DNA of 64,000 nt from an uncultured Pelagibacteraceae bacterium (GTDB taxonomy: Bacteria > Pseudomonadota > Alphaproteobacteria > Pelagibacterales > Pelagibacteraceae), in NCBI GenBank assembly GCA_902610315.1, contig CACLVA010000003.1, positions 62,001 to 126,000 of the forward strand, given 5' to 3'. Every line of letters begins with the position of its first letter. The first letter of the stretch is position 1. The translations under genes and the position numbers were made by a program. This document shows positions 55,796-64,000 of this stretch, piece by piece. The notes beneath the pieces were generated by a model. That model did no database searches. It saw only the letters and a program-made list of their open reading frames with translations, and was not told the DNA's origin.

Positions 55796-58138
55796 ATGAA
55801 TCCTTTATTAAAAAAAGTCATACTTTTGTTGAGTTCGAGTATTTTACTATTTTTCTTAATAGTTGTATCTGTATTATGGGCTTTTTCAAATAATTTACCA
55901 GATTACAAATACTTAAAAAGTTATAAAGCACCTGTTTCAAGCAAGATATATTCTGGAGATGGAGAACTTATTCAAGATTTTTCGTCAGAAAAGCGAATTT
56001 TCATTCCTTATAATTCAATACCTAAAATTGTAATTAATTCTTTTTTATCAGCAGAGGATAAAAATTTTTTTGAACACCCTGGGATTGATGCAAAAGGGGT
56101 TTTAAGAGCAATTATCAAAAATATCTCAAATATAATAAACTCGAAAAGATTGGAAGGTGCATCAACAATTACACAACAAGTTGCAAAAAATTTTCTTTTG
56201 ACTAATGAAGTAAGTTTACAAAGAAAACTAAAAGAAGCAATCTTAGCGTTTAGAATTGAAAGAAGTTTATCCAAAGAGAGAATATTGGAGCTATATTTAA
56301 ATCAAATTTATTTGGGCCAAGGTTCTTATGGAATTGCTGCTGCAAGTTTAGAATATTTTGATAAATCAATTGATGAATTAAATTATGAAGAAGCAGCCCT
56401 ACTTGCTGCATTACCAAAAGCACCAAGTAGATACAATCCTTACAAAAATGAAAAAGTTGCTAAGTTTAGAAGAGATCTAGTTTTAAAGAATTTATTAGAA
56501 AATAAATACATCAATAAAAAGAAATTTGTAGAATTAAAAAATAAGAAAATCATCTTGAATAAACGAAAAAAAATATTTTTAGAGGACTCAAGATATTACG
56601 TTGAAGAAGTTAGAAAAGATATAATAGATAAATTGGGGTACGATAAAGTTTACAAAGAAGGTTTAAATATAAAAACACCTTTAAACTTAGATTTACAAGA
56701 AATAGCCTCTAACGTTTTAAGAAACGGTATCGAGAATTATGATAGAAGAAAAGGATGGACAGGGTCAATCAAAAATACCAATTTATTAAACAACAATTGG
56801 AAAAGCTTAATCAATGATAATCTTGAAAAAAAAATTGGGTGGGAAATAGCTAGAGTAATTAAAATTGATGACACAAAAACGATAATTGAAACAAAAAATA
56901 ATAAAAAAGGTGAATTAAATTATTTAAGTCTTGACTGGATAAAAAATTCCAAAAACAAAAAAGGTTTGAATGTTGGTGATATTATTTATGTTAAGCAAGA
57001 TAAAAACTCATCATATGACTTAAAACAATTACCTTCTGTAAACGGTGCAATAGTAGTCATGGACCCGTACACAGGTAGAGTTTTAGCATTAAGTGGCGGC
57101 TTTAGCTTTAAAAAGAGTGAATTTAATAGAGCCACTCAAGCCTTAAGACAGCCTGGTTCAGCATTTAAACCATTTATATACGCACTAGCATTAGAAAATG
57201 GATACACACCTTCAACATTAATTTTAGACGCACCACTAGTTTTAAAACAAGGTACTGATCTTAAAATGTGGAAACCAGAAAATTATGGAAAAAAATTCTA
57301 CGGACGTTCAACCTTGAGAGAGGGTTTAGAAAAATCTAGAAATTTGATGACGGTAAGAATCTCCCAAGATTTAGGATTAAATAAAATAGTCAATCTGTCA
57401 AAAAAACTAGGTATTTATGAAAATCCAAATGAGCTCTTATCGATTTCTTTAGGTTCAGCAGAAACAACATTATTAAAATTAACATCAGCATATTGCTCAT
57501 TTGTGAATGGAGGCAAACTTGTAAACCCTAAATTAATTGACCGAATTCAAGATAGTGAGGGCAATACCATTTTTAAAACTGAGGACAGATATTGTGAAAA
57601 CTGTAAAAATATATCTTTCTTAAGTGACGAAGTGCCAAAGATTAAAGATAATTTTAAACAAATTTTTTCTCCGCAAACTGCATACCAAATAACATCTATT
57701 TTAGAAGGAGCCACTAAAAGAGGAACTGCAAAAAAACTTAGAGATTTAAATTTAGATATTGCTGGCAAAACCGGAACTACCAATAAGAATACTGATACTT
57801 GGTTCATAGGTTTTACATCTGATTTGGTAGTTGGTGTTTATATAGGTTACGATGAACCACAAACTTTAGGAAAATTTGAAACAGGAGCAAAAACAGCTAT
57901 GCCTATATTTAAATCCTTTATGAAAAGAGCTGTTAAAAAAGAAAACACAAGACCATTCAAAATTCCCGAAAATATTACTTTAATGGTCGTTGATTCTCAA
58001 ACTGGAAAAAAAGTCAGTTTCGCATCAAAGAAAACTTTAATCGAGTCTTTTAAATCAGAAAAAATTAATCAAAATTTCGATGTTAATTTGAAAAATAACA
58101 ATAGATTAAATAACAATAATATATTAAAGTTTTACTAA
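55796..58138 (+). CDS. mrcA: bifunctional penicillin-binding protein 1A
   Basis: Class A PBP polymerising and cross-linking peptidoglycan. 780 aa: one N-terminal membrane anchor (7-29), glycosyltransferase domain with catalytic Glu87 in SAEDKNFFEHPG and GASTITQQVAKNFLL, then the transpeptidase with active Ser455 in QPGSAFKPF, SRN near 520 and the KTGTT box. Its stop TAA shares a base with the prfB ATG. Confidence 0.95.
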   Translation: MNPLLKKVILLLSSSILLFFLIVVSVLWAFSNNLPDYKYLKSYKAPVSSKIYSGDGELIQDFSSEKRIFIPYNSIPKIVINSFLSAEDKNFFEHPGIDAKGVLRAIIKNISNIINSKRLEGASTITQQVAKNFLLTNEVSLQRKLKEAILAFRIERSLSKERILELYLNQIYLGQGSYGIAAASLEYFDKSIDELNYEEAALLAALPKAPSRYNPYKNEKVAKFRRDLVLKNLLENKYINKKKFVELKNKKIILNKRKKIFLEDSRYYVEEVRKDIIDKLGYDKVYKEGLNIKTPLNLDLQEIASNVLRNGIENYDRRKGWTGSIKNTNLLNNNWKSLINDNLEKKIGWEIARVIKIDDTKTIIETKNNKKGELNYLSLDWIKNSKNKKGLNVGDIIYVKQDKNSSYDLKQLPSVNGAIVVMDPYTGRVLALSGGFSFKKSEFNRATQALRQPGSAFKPFIYALALENGYTPSTLILDAPLVLKQGTDLKMWKPENYGKKFYGRSTLREGLEKSRNLMTVRISQDLGLNKIVNLSKKLGIYENPNELLSISLGSAETTLLKLTSAYCSFVNGGKLVNPKLIDRIQDSEGNTIFKTEDRYCENCKNISFLSDEVPKIKDNFKQIFSPQTAYQITSILEGATKRGTAKKLRDLNLDIAGKTGTTNKNTDTWFIGFTSDLVVGVYIGYDEPQTLGKFETGAKTAMPIFKSFMKRAVKKENTRPFKIPENITLMVVDSQTGKKVSFASKKTLIESFKSEKINQNFDVNLKNNNRLNNNNILKFY

Positions 58139-59236
58139 TGAGCGATCAGTTTTTACAAATACTAAATTCAATAAAAAATATTAATCAAAGAATACAGGAG
58201 TATCTTTGAAAAGAATAATATCAAATCAAAAATCGAGAAATACCAGAAGCTAATATTAGACGAGAACTTTTGGAAAGATCACTCAAACGCACAAAAAATA
58301 TTAAAAGAAAAAAAAAAATTAGATGATTTAGTCTCATCATTTGAAAGTTCTGTTAAAGAATGTAAAGAGTTAGATGAATTTTTTATTTTAGCTACAGAGG
58401 AAAATAATTCTAAGCTTATTCAGGAAATAACAAAAAATATAGAGCTATTAAAATCTCAAGTTCAAAAAAATGAGATTAAATGTTTCCTATCAAAAGAAAG
58501 TGATATTAATGATTGTTTTGTTGAAATACATGCAGGCGCAGGTGGCACAGAAAGTCAAGACTGGGCAGATATGCTTAGAAGAATGTATATGAAATGGTCC
58601 AATAATCGTGAATTTAAATATTACATTATTAGTGAACATAAAGGAGACGAGGCAGGGATAAAATCAACAACAATAAAGATTAACGGAGATTATGCTTTTG
58701 GATGGTTAAAAAATGAGTCTGGCATACATCGCTTAGTTAGAATTTCACCATTTGACTCTGGCGCCAGAAGACACACTAGTTTTGCAAGTGTATGGGTTTA
58801 TCCTGTGGTTGATGATAGTATACAAATAGATATTCAGGAAAGCGACTTAAGAGTTGATACTTACAGATCTAGTGGCGCCGGGGGACAGCATGTAAATACA
58901 ACCGATAGTGCAGTGAGAATTACACATATACCGACAAAGATAGTGGTGCAATGTCAAAATGATCGATCACAACATAAAAATAAAGAGACATGTATGCAAA
59001 TGTTAAAAGCAAGACTGTATAACTATGAACTTGAAAAAAGAGAAAAAGAAAGTCTGGGCGAAAAAGATCAAAAAAAAGATATTGGGTGGGGTCATCAAAT
59101 TAGATCGTACGTTTTACACCCTTATAGGTTAGTAAAAGACAATAGAACAAATTTTGAAACAAGTGATCCAGATAAAATTTTAAATGGAGAAATAGACAGC
59201 TTTTTGGAAAGCTCTTTGTTTAATTTGAATGGTTAA
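58138..59236 (+). CDS. prfB: peptide chain release factor 2 (programmed +1 frameshift)
   Basis: RF2 ends translation at UGA and UAA. ATG at 58138 opens 23 codons that stop at the in-frame TGA 58207-58209. The site TAT CTT TGA, with an AGGAG 3 nt upstream, is the classic RF2 autoregulatory slip site. Shifting +1 at CTT joins 342 further codons to 59236. The total of 365 aa equals E. coli RF2. The product has the SPF tripeptide (ISPFDSGARR) and GGQ at 248-250. The base after the stop is A, not the C of E. coli. Starts by overlapping the mrcA stop (TAATG). Confidence 0.96.
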
Positions 59237-61427
59237 AAGATTTATACAATTTATTTTATTTTTATTATTACTTTTATTAATTTCCTTAGTTTATTTGGGT
59301 GTCTACGGTATTAGTACAAATAAATTTAATAATTTAATTAGTGAAAAAATTGCGGATAAAAATAAAGATCTAGATATAAATCTTAACGATATAAAAATCT
59401 TTCTGAACATTAATAATTTTAATTTTGAGTTGAAAACCATCGATCCCAAGGTTTCTTTTAAAAAAAAAGAAATAAAAATTAAAAGTATAAGTACAAATCT
59501 TCCTTTAAAAAATTTTTTTTCTAAAAATATAAACTTTGAAGAAATTAAGATTTTAACCCATAAAAATAAAATTAAAAATGTAATTGAAATTGTTAGGGCT
59601 TATCAAAATAACCCACAATTATATATTTTAAGCAAAGTGGTCAAAGATGGCACCATATCTATAGAAAGTAAAATAAAATTTAATCAGGATGGTAGTATAA
59701 AAAAAAATTATTTAATAGATGGTAATATTGAAGATTTAAAAATAAAATTACTAAATGATAATTTGATTGAAAATTTAAATACAAGTTTTTTAGTTAGAGA
59801 CAATGAATATTTAATTTATAACCTTTCTTTAATATATCAATCACTTAAGCTAAAATCTAATCAAATAAAAATTGTTAATAGTCAAAATAATCTTATTTTC
59901 GATGGTGATATTTCAAATAAAAAAGGCCTAATAAATTTAGAAAAATTTTTACCTAACTTTAATATTAATTATAAAAATATTTTAGATAATTTGTCAGTTT
60001 CGTCTAATAACAAATTTTCTTTCAAATTGAGCAAAAAGATGAAACTTGAAGATATTAAATTTCAATCAAAAATTTCTTTTGAAGAACTTAATTACTCAAA
60101 TGATATCTTTAAAAGATTTTTTCCAGGTTATCGAAAGAATATAAAAGTTGAAAATAATTCTTTAACTTTTGATTATAATAATGGTGATTACCAATTAAAT
60201 GGAAGATCTAAATTGAACATAAATGGAGATATTGATGATGTTGATTATTCTATAAAAAAAATTAAGAGGCAAATAATTTATGATTTTAATTTTGAGATAG
60301 TAAACTCTGCAATTAATTTTAAGATTTTAAATTATACCAAAAATAAAGATGATAAAAGTTTATTAAAAATTAAGGGAAAATATACCGACTCAAAACTGAT
60401 AAATTTCGAAAATATTAAATTTGTTGAAGGTAAAAATTCTATTGATATCCAAAAAATTAATTTAAATAAAAATAAAAAAATAAAAAGTATAGATGATATT
60501 AAAGTTAATGTTTTAAATAATAATGACAAACTTAGTAAATTAAATATTAAAAGAATTAAAAATAATTATTCCATTACAAGTCAGACTTTTGATGGATCTA
60601 AACTAGTTGATGAAATTTTATTTTCTAAAGAAGAAAGTAATTTCTTAAGTATTTTTGATAATTTAAATAGTGATGTATCAATTAAAATTGATACAGCTTA
60701 TTTAAATAATGAGGATTACCTTACATTTTTTGATACAAATCTAAAAATTAAAAATAACGAAATTTTTAATATGGATTTATTATCTAAATTTCCCAATAAT
60801 AAGGAGTTTAAAGTTTCGATTAGAACAAATCAAAATAAAGAAAAAATAACAACAATTTTTACAAATTATGCTACCCCTATAGTAAAAAAATATAAATTTA
60901 TAAAAGGTTTTGAAGGTGGCTCATTAGATTTTTATTCAATCAAAAAAAATAAAAAAACTAATTCAAATTTAAAATTGTATGATTTTAAATTAAAAGAGGT
61001 TCCTGCACTTACTAAATTGCTCACATTAGCTTCTCTACAGGGTATTGCAGATTTATTAACTGGAGAGGGCATAAGATTTAACGAATTTGAGATGAAGTTT
61101 AACAAGGACAAAGGATTAATGACTATTGAAGAGATATATTCTTTAGGTCCTTCGATTTCAGTTTTAATGGAAGGATATGTCCAAAAAGATGACTTAATAA
61201 GCCTGAGAGGAACTTTAGTACCAGCCACCACAGTAAATAAAGTGATAGGTTCAATTCCTTTATTGGGAGACATACTTGTAGGAAAAAAGGCTGGGGAAGG
61301 TGTTTTTGGTGTTAGTTTTAAAATCAAAGGATATCCAAAAGATTTAAAAACTACTGTAAACCCAATTAAAACTTTAACGCCTAGATTTATTACAAGAACT
61401 TTAGAAAAATTAAAAAAAACTAATTAG
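59229..61427 (+). CDS. AsmA-like (YhdP/TamB superfamily) envelope protein
   Basis: A 732-aa protein with one N-terminal membrane helix (6-27) and then a very long Asn/Lys/Ile-rich beta-strand region. The C-terminus has the AsmA_2 pattern: LLTGEGIRFNEFEMKF, LGPSISVLMEGYV, DLISLRGTLVPATTVNKVIGSIPLLGDILVG and FKIKGYPKDLKTTVNP. Proteins of this fold span the periplasm and carry phospholipids to the outer membrane. Overlaps prfB by 8 nt and the convergent tyrS by 8 nt. Confidence 0.82.
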   Translation: MVKRFIQFILFLLLLLLISLVYLGVYGISTNKFNNLISEKIADKNKDLDINLNDIKIFLNINNFNFELKTIDPKVSFKKKEIKIKSISTNLPLKNFFSKNINFEEIKILTHKNKIKNVIEIVRAYQNNPQLYILSKVVKDGTISIESKIKFNQDGSIKKNYLIDGNIEDLKIKLLNDNLIENLNTSFLVRDNEYLIYNLSLIYQSLKLKSNQIKIVNSQNNLIFDGDISNKKGLINLEKFLPNFNINYKNILDNLSVSSNNKFSFKLSKKMKLEDIKFQSKISFEELNYSNDIFKRFFPGYRKNIKVENNSLTFDYNNGDYQLNGRSKLNINGDIDDVDYSIKKIKRQIIYDFNFEIVNSAINFKILNYTKNKDDKSLLKIKGKYTDSKLINFENIKFVEGKNSIDIQKINLNKNKKIKSIDDIKVNVLNNNDKLSKLNIKRIKNNYSITSQTFDGSKLVDEILFSKEESNFLSIFDNLNSDVSIKIDTAYLNNEDYLTFFDTNLKIKNNEIFNMDLLSKFPNNKEFKVSIRTNQNKEKITTIFTNYATPIVKKYKFIKGFEGGSLDFYSIKKNKKTNSNLKLYDFKLKEVPALTKLLTLASLQGIADLLTGEGIRFNEFEMKFNKDKGLMTIEEIYSLGPSISVLMEGYVQKDDLISLRGTLVPATTVNKVIGSIPLLGDILVGKKAGEGVFGVSFKIKGYPKDLKTTVNPIKTLTPRFITRTLEKLKKTN

Positions 61428-62655
61428 TGATCTTAAATAGTATATGATTTTTTTTTCCATGCGATAACTTTAAAATATTATCTTTAAAATCATTGATTGT
61501 GATAACCGAATTTTCTTGATCAACGGTATTGTTATTAACTTTTATTCCAAGATTTTTAATAGCTCTTCTTACTTCACTTTTAGATTTTAATAAATTTGAT
61601 TTAATTACTATATCTATAATGTTGATACCTCTATCAACTTCATTTTTTTTTATATTTACAACAGGTAGCTCATCTCCAAAAGTTCCTGCACTAAATGTTT
61701 TGATCGCTGTTTCAGCAGCTTTTTTTGCTGCTGATTTACCATGCAACATTGAGGTAGTTTCATTAGCTAAAAGAATTTTTAACTCATTTATATTTTCGTT
61801 TTTCATACCTTCAATTTCAGCTATTTCTTTATCTGTAAACATTTTTAAAAATTTTATTACATCACGATCATCAGTATTTCTCCAAAACTGCCAATAATCG
61901 TATGGAGATAATAATTTTTTATCTAACCAAACAGCACCTTTTTCTGTTTTTCCCATTTTAGCTCCAGATGCTAATGTAATTAGCGGTGTAGTTAATCCAA
62001 ATGTCTGTTTTCCCGAGCTCCTTTTAATTAATTCAACACCATTTATAATATTTCCCCATTGGTCAGATCCACCTATCTGAAGAACACAATTATTTTTTTT
62101 ATTTAACTCTAAAAAATCATAAGCCTGCAAAATCATGTAATTGAATTCCATGTAACTTAAAGATTGTTCTCTTTCCAATCTTAGCTTAACACTATCAAAA
62201 CTTAACATTTTATTTATAGTAAAATGTTTGCCAACTTCTCTTAAAAATTTAATATAATTTAATTTTCCAAGCCATTTAAAGTTATTTACAAAAATTGGTT
62301 TAGTTTTAATATTTTTTTTGTCTAAAAAAATATCAAACACTTTTTTAATATTTTTAATATTTTTGTCTATTTCTTTGGTAGATAAAATTTTTCTTGTTTC
62401 CTCTTTACCAGAAGGGTCACCAATCATAGTGGTTCCGCCGCCAAGTAGAACTATGGGTCTATGACCATATTTTTGTAGCATTCTTAAACACATTATTTGC
62501 AATAAACTACCAACGTGTAAACTTTTAGCTGTACAATCAAAACCTATATATGCATTAATTTTTTTACTGTGCATCAAATTATCTAATTCTTCAGAATTAG
62601 TGCATTGATTAAAATACTCTCTTTCTTTAAACTCAGATAAGAATGAATTTTTCAT
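61420..62655 (-). CDS. tyrS: tyrosyl-tRNA synthetase
   Basis: Class I synthetase, 411 aa. HIGH-like SLHVGS at 45-50 after AYIGFDCTA, substrate-binding MILQAYDFLEL and GGSDQWGNI, and a KMSKS-type loop AKMGKTEKG. C-terminal S4 RNA-binding domain (from about 345, SEVRRAIKNLGIKVNN). Convergent with the AsmA-like gene (8-nt overlap) and divergent from anmK. Confidence 0.96.
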   Translation of the reverse strand: MKNSFLSEFKEREYFNQCTNSEELDNLMHSKKINAYIGFDCTAKSLHVGSLLQIMCLRMLQKYGHRPIVLLGGGTTMIGDPSGKEETRKILSTKEIDKNIKNIKKVFDIFLDKKNIKTKPIFVNNFKWLGKLNYIKFLREVGKHFTINKMLSFDSVKLRLEREQSLSYMEFNYMILQAYDFLELNKKNNCVLQIGGSDQWGNIINGVELIKRSSGKQTFGLTTPLITLASGAKMGKTEKGAVWLDKKLLSPYDYWQFWRNTDDRDVIKFLKMFTDKEIAEIEGMKNENINELKILLANETTSMLHGKSAAKKAAETAIKTFSAGTFGDELPVVNIKKNEVDRGINIIDIVIKSNLLKSKSEVRRAIKNLGIKVNNNTVDQENSVITINDFKDNILKLSHGKKNHILFKITN

Positions 62656-62714
62656 TTTTTAAATTATTACTTCTAATTCAATATACTTATTTTAATTTGA
62701 TTGAAAAATAAATT

Positions 62715-63842
62715 GTGAGCAATTCTATTAATAGTTTAGGCTTAATGAGTGGCACTTCTGGAGATGGCGTTGATGCATCTATAATAAATTCTGATGGGAA
62801 AGGACAGTTTAAAGTTTTAATTAACAAATACTTTCAATATACTGATGATATTTCTAAATATATTTACAAATTAAAAAGAAATATTAATAAAGTTGAAGAT
62901 ATTAAAAAACATGCTTCAGAAATTAATGATTTAGAGAGGAAAATAACATTGTTTCACTCTAATGTTGTTTCAAATTGCACAACAAACAATAATTTTGAAA
63001 TTGATTTGATTGGTTTTCATGGACAAACAATTTTACACAGTCCTAAAGACAAATATTCAAAACAACTTGGAGATGGAAAATTATTATCTCAACTTTCAAA
63101 AAAAAAAGTTATCTATAATTTTAGACAAAACGATTTAGCGGAAGGTGGTGAAGGAGCTCCATTATCACCTATATTCCACCAATTAATTGTTAAAGAAAAA
63201 AAAATCGACCTTCCTATTTGTATATTAAATATAGGTGGAATATCTAATTTAACTTTGATCGGAGATCTCAAAGAAGAAAATTTGATAAGTAAAGATATAG
63301 GTCCTGGAAATTGTTTAATAGATGAATGGATGAGAAGAAACAAAAAAGGTAATTATGATAAAAATGGTGAAACAGCAAGCATTGGTAAAACAAATGAATT
63401 AATTCTTAATCAAGCTTTAGAAGATTTTGAAAATTTTACCGATAAAAATATAAATTCATTTGATGTTAACGACTTCGAAATAAACTTCTTGAGAGGTTTA
63501 GATTTAGAAGATGGAGCATCTACGATAACAGAATTCACAAGTAATATTATTGCTTCTAAATTGTTAAGTGAAATATCAAAATCTAATCTAAAAATTTCTA
63601 AGATTATTTTATGTGGAGGTGGAAGAAAGAACGAAACTTTAATTGATAAAATAAAAAAAAACTGTGGTAAGTATTTTAAGTTTGAAACAACAGATGATTA
63701 CGGAGTTGATGGTGACTTTGTAGAGTCACAAGCCTTTGCATTTTTAGCTATTAGATCATTTTTTAAACTTCCAATATCTTTTCCAAATACAACTGGATGT
63801 AAATTACCTTCAACAGGTGGAGTTTTAGTGAAAAATTTTTAA
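62715..63842 (+). CDS. anmK: anhydro-N-acetylmuramic acid kinase
   Basis: Phosphorylates 1,6-anhydro-MurNAc, recycling peptidoglycan released by lytic transglycosylases. 375 aa; GLMSGTSGDGVDASI at the N-terminus, GFHGQTILHSP near 101, ILNIGGISNLTLI near 172, DIGPGNCLIDEWM, and CGGGRKNETL. Starts with GTG at 62715. Divergent from tyrS, the standard alphaproteobacterial pair. Confidence 0.93.
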   Translation: MSNSINSLGLMSGTSGDGVDASIINSDGKGQFKVLINKYFQYTDDISKYIYKLKRNINKVEDIKKHASEINDLERKITLFHSNVVSNCTTNNNFEIDLIGFHGQTILHSPKDKYSKQLGDGKLLSQLSKKKVIYNFRQNDLAEGGEGAPLSPIFHQLIVKEKKIDLPICILNIGGISNLTLIGDLKEENLISKDIGPGNCLIDEWMRRNKKGNYDKNGETASIGKTNELILNQALEDFENFTDKNINSFDVNDFEINFLRGLDLEDGASTITEFTSNIIASKLLSEISKSNLKISKIILCGGGRKNETLIDKIKKNCGKYFKFETTDDYGVDGDFVESQAFAFLAIRSFFKLPISFPNTTGCKLPSTGGVLVKNF

Positions 63843-64000
63843 AATAAAGCTGATTCTTTTTGAATATATTTGTCTAATACTTTTCTTAAACTATTTTCAG
63901 ATTTAGCAAAAAAATGATTTGCATCCGGTACAGGCTGAAAATCAACTTTAATACCTTTCTGCGAAGATAATCTTTTATCAAGCTCGTTTATATGATCTAC
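63839..64000 (-). CDS. alpha/beta hydrolase, C-terminal part (runs off the window)
   Basis: The last 53 codons of a minus-strand gene continue past the window end. They read VDHINELDKRLSSQKGIKVD, then PVPDANHFFAKSE and DKYIQ. The D-A-N-H-F-F pattern is the catalytic-His region of the small alpha/beta hydrolase family (COG2945 type), where it usually reads GADHFF. The stop overlaps the anmK stop as a TTAA palindrome (63839-63842). Confidence 0.7.
   Translation of the reverse strand, partial: VDHINELDKRLSSQKGIKVDFQPVPDANHFFAKSENSLRKVLDKYIQKESALF

Noticed and set aside
58571-59236. prfB as a truncated 221-aa protein or pseudogene
   Set aside because: The upstream region in two frames forms a complete RF2 joined at the canonical TAT CTT TGA site; total length 365 aa is normal.

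Overview
The window looks like a piece of the core chromosome of a SAR11-type alphaproteobacterium (Pelagibacterales). The sequence is visibly very AT-rich and Lys/Asn/Ile-rich in translation. Genes are packed with overlaps of 1-20 nt and almost no spacers. Several gene orders are alphaproteobacterial (NDUFA12-DUF2155 beside accC-accB-aroQ; rsmA-pdxA-surA-lptD-lptG-lptF beside pepA; rpsF-rpsR-rplI-dnaB; fabD-fabG-acpP). A tandem glycine riboswitch precedes gcvT, as described in SAR11. I see no tRNA, rRNA, CRISPR array, insertion sequence, integrase or prophage, and no compositional island. The genus assignment is inference from gene content and style.

Layout. 1-4.5 kb: purine synthesis (CBS-less guaB, a TPR protein, guaA), a DMT permease and a small 2OG-Fe(II) oxygenase. 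4.59-9.1 kb: glycine riboswitch and gcvT-gcvH-gcvP. 9.1-14 kb: a tightly packed lipid-modification-like group (flavoprotein, DUF1365, Cfa-type methyltransferase, DUF3833 lipoprotein, SDR, TspO). 14-20.4 kb: a DAO-type flavoprotein, an unlisted 57-aa membrane ORF, NAD-formate dehydrogenase, HPP and NifU-like proteins, a DMT permease, an AGAT-like amidinotransferase and a coiled-coil protein. 20.4-27.2 kb: an MFS carrier broken by one frameshift, a DMT permease, a YyaL-type protein, an HD-domain protein, purF and cvpA. 27.2-34.9 kb: MMPL/RND exporter, dnaB, rplI-rpsR-rpsF, then fabD-fabG-acpP-gmk. 34.9-42.1 kb: rsmA-pdxA-surA-lptD-lptG-lptF. 42.1-49.1 kb: pepA-ndk, purN-purM, DUF2066-hda-like-aspS. 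49.1-64 kb: NrdJb-like protein, NDUFA12, DUF2155, accC-accB-aroQ, thiS-thiG, RNase E/G, PBP1A, prfB (programmed +1 frameshift), AsmA-like protein, tyrS, anmK and the tail of an alpha/beta hydrolase.

How it works together. The genes mostly serve nucleotide synthesis (guaB, guaA, purF, purM, purN, ndk), one-carbon/glycine metabolism (gcvTHP, formate dehydrogenase, DAO-type oxidase), fatty-acid and envelope assembly (acc, fab, lpt, surA, mrcA, anmK) and replication/translation. The clearest regulatory element is the glycine riboswitch. The linker plus the 5' P1 strand of its second aptamer (4659-4670) is a perfect 12-nt complement of the gcvT ribosome-binding and AUG region (4737-4748), which suggests a translational ON switch. 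Because gcvP is followed after only 5 nt by the lipid-modification genes, the riboswitch transcript may extend to about 12.8 kb.

Most of the window is ordinary core genome. I did not find a convincing new multi-gene defence or mobile system. The most notable items are the riboswitch pairing, streamlined enzymes (IMPDH without CBS domains, RNase E without its zinc link), two frame interruptions of different kinds (prfB and an MFS gene), and a pattern of convergent gene ends that overlap or lie within 4 nt of each other.
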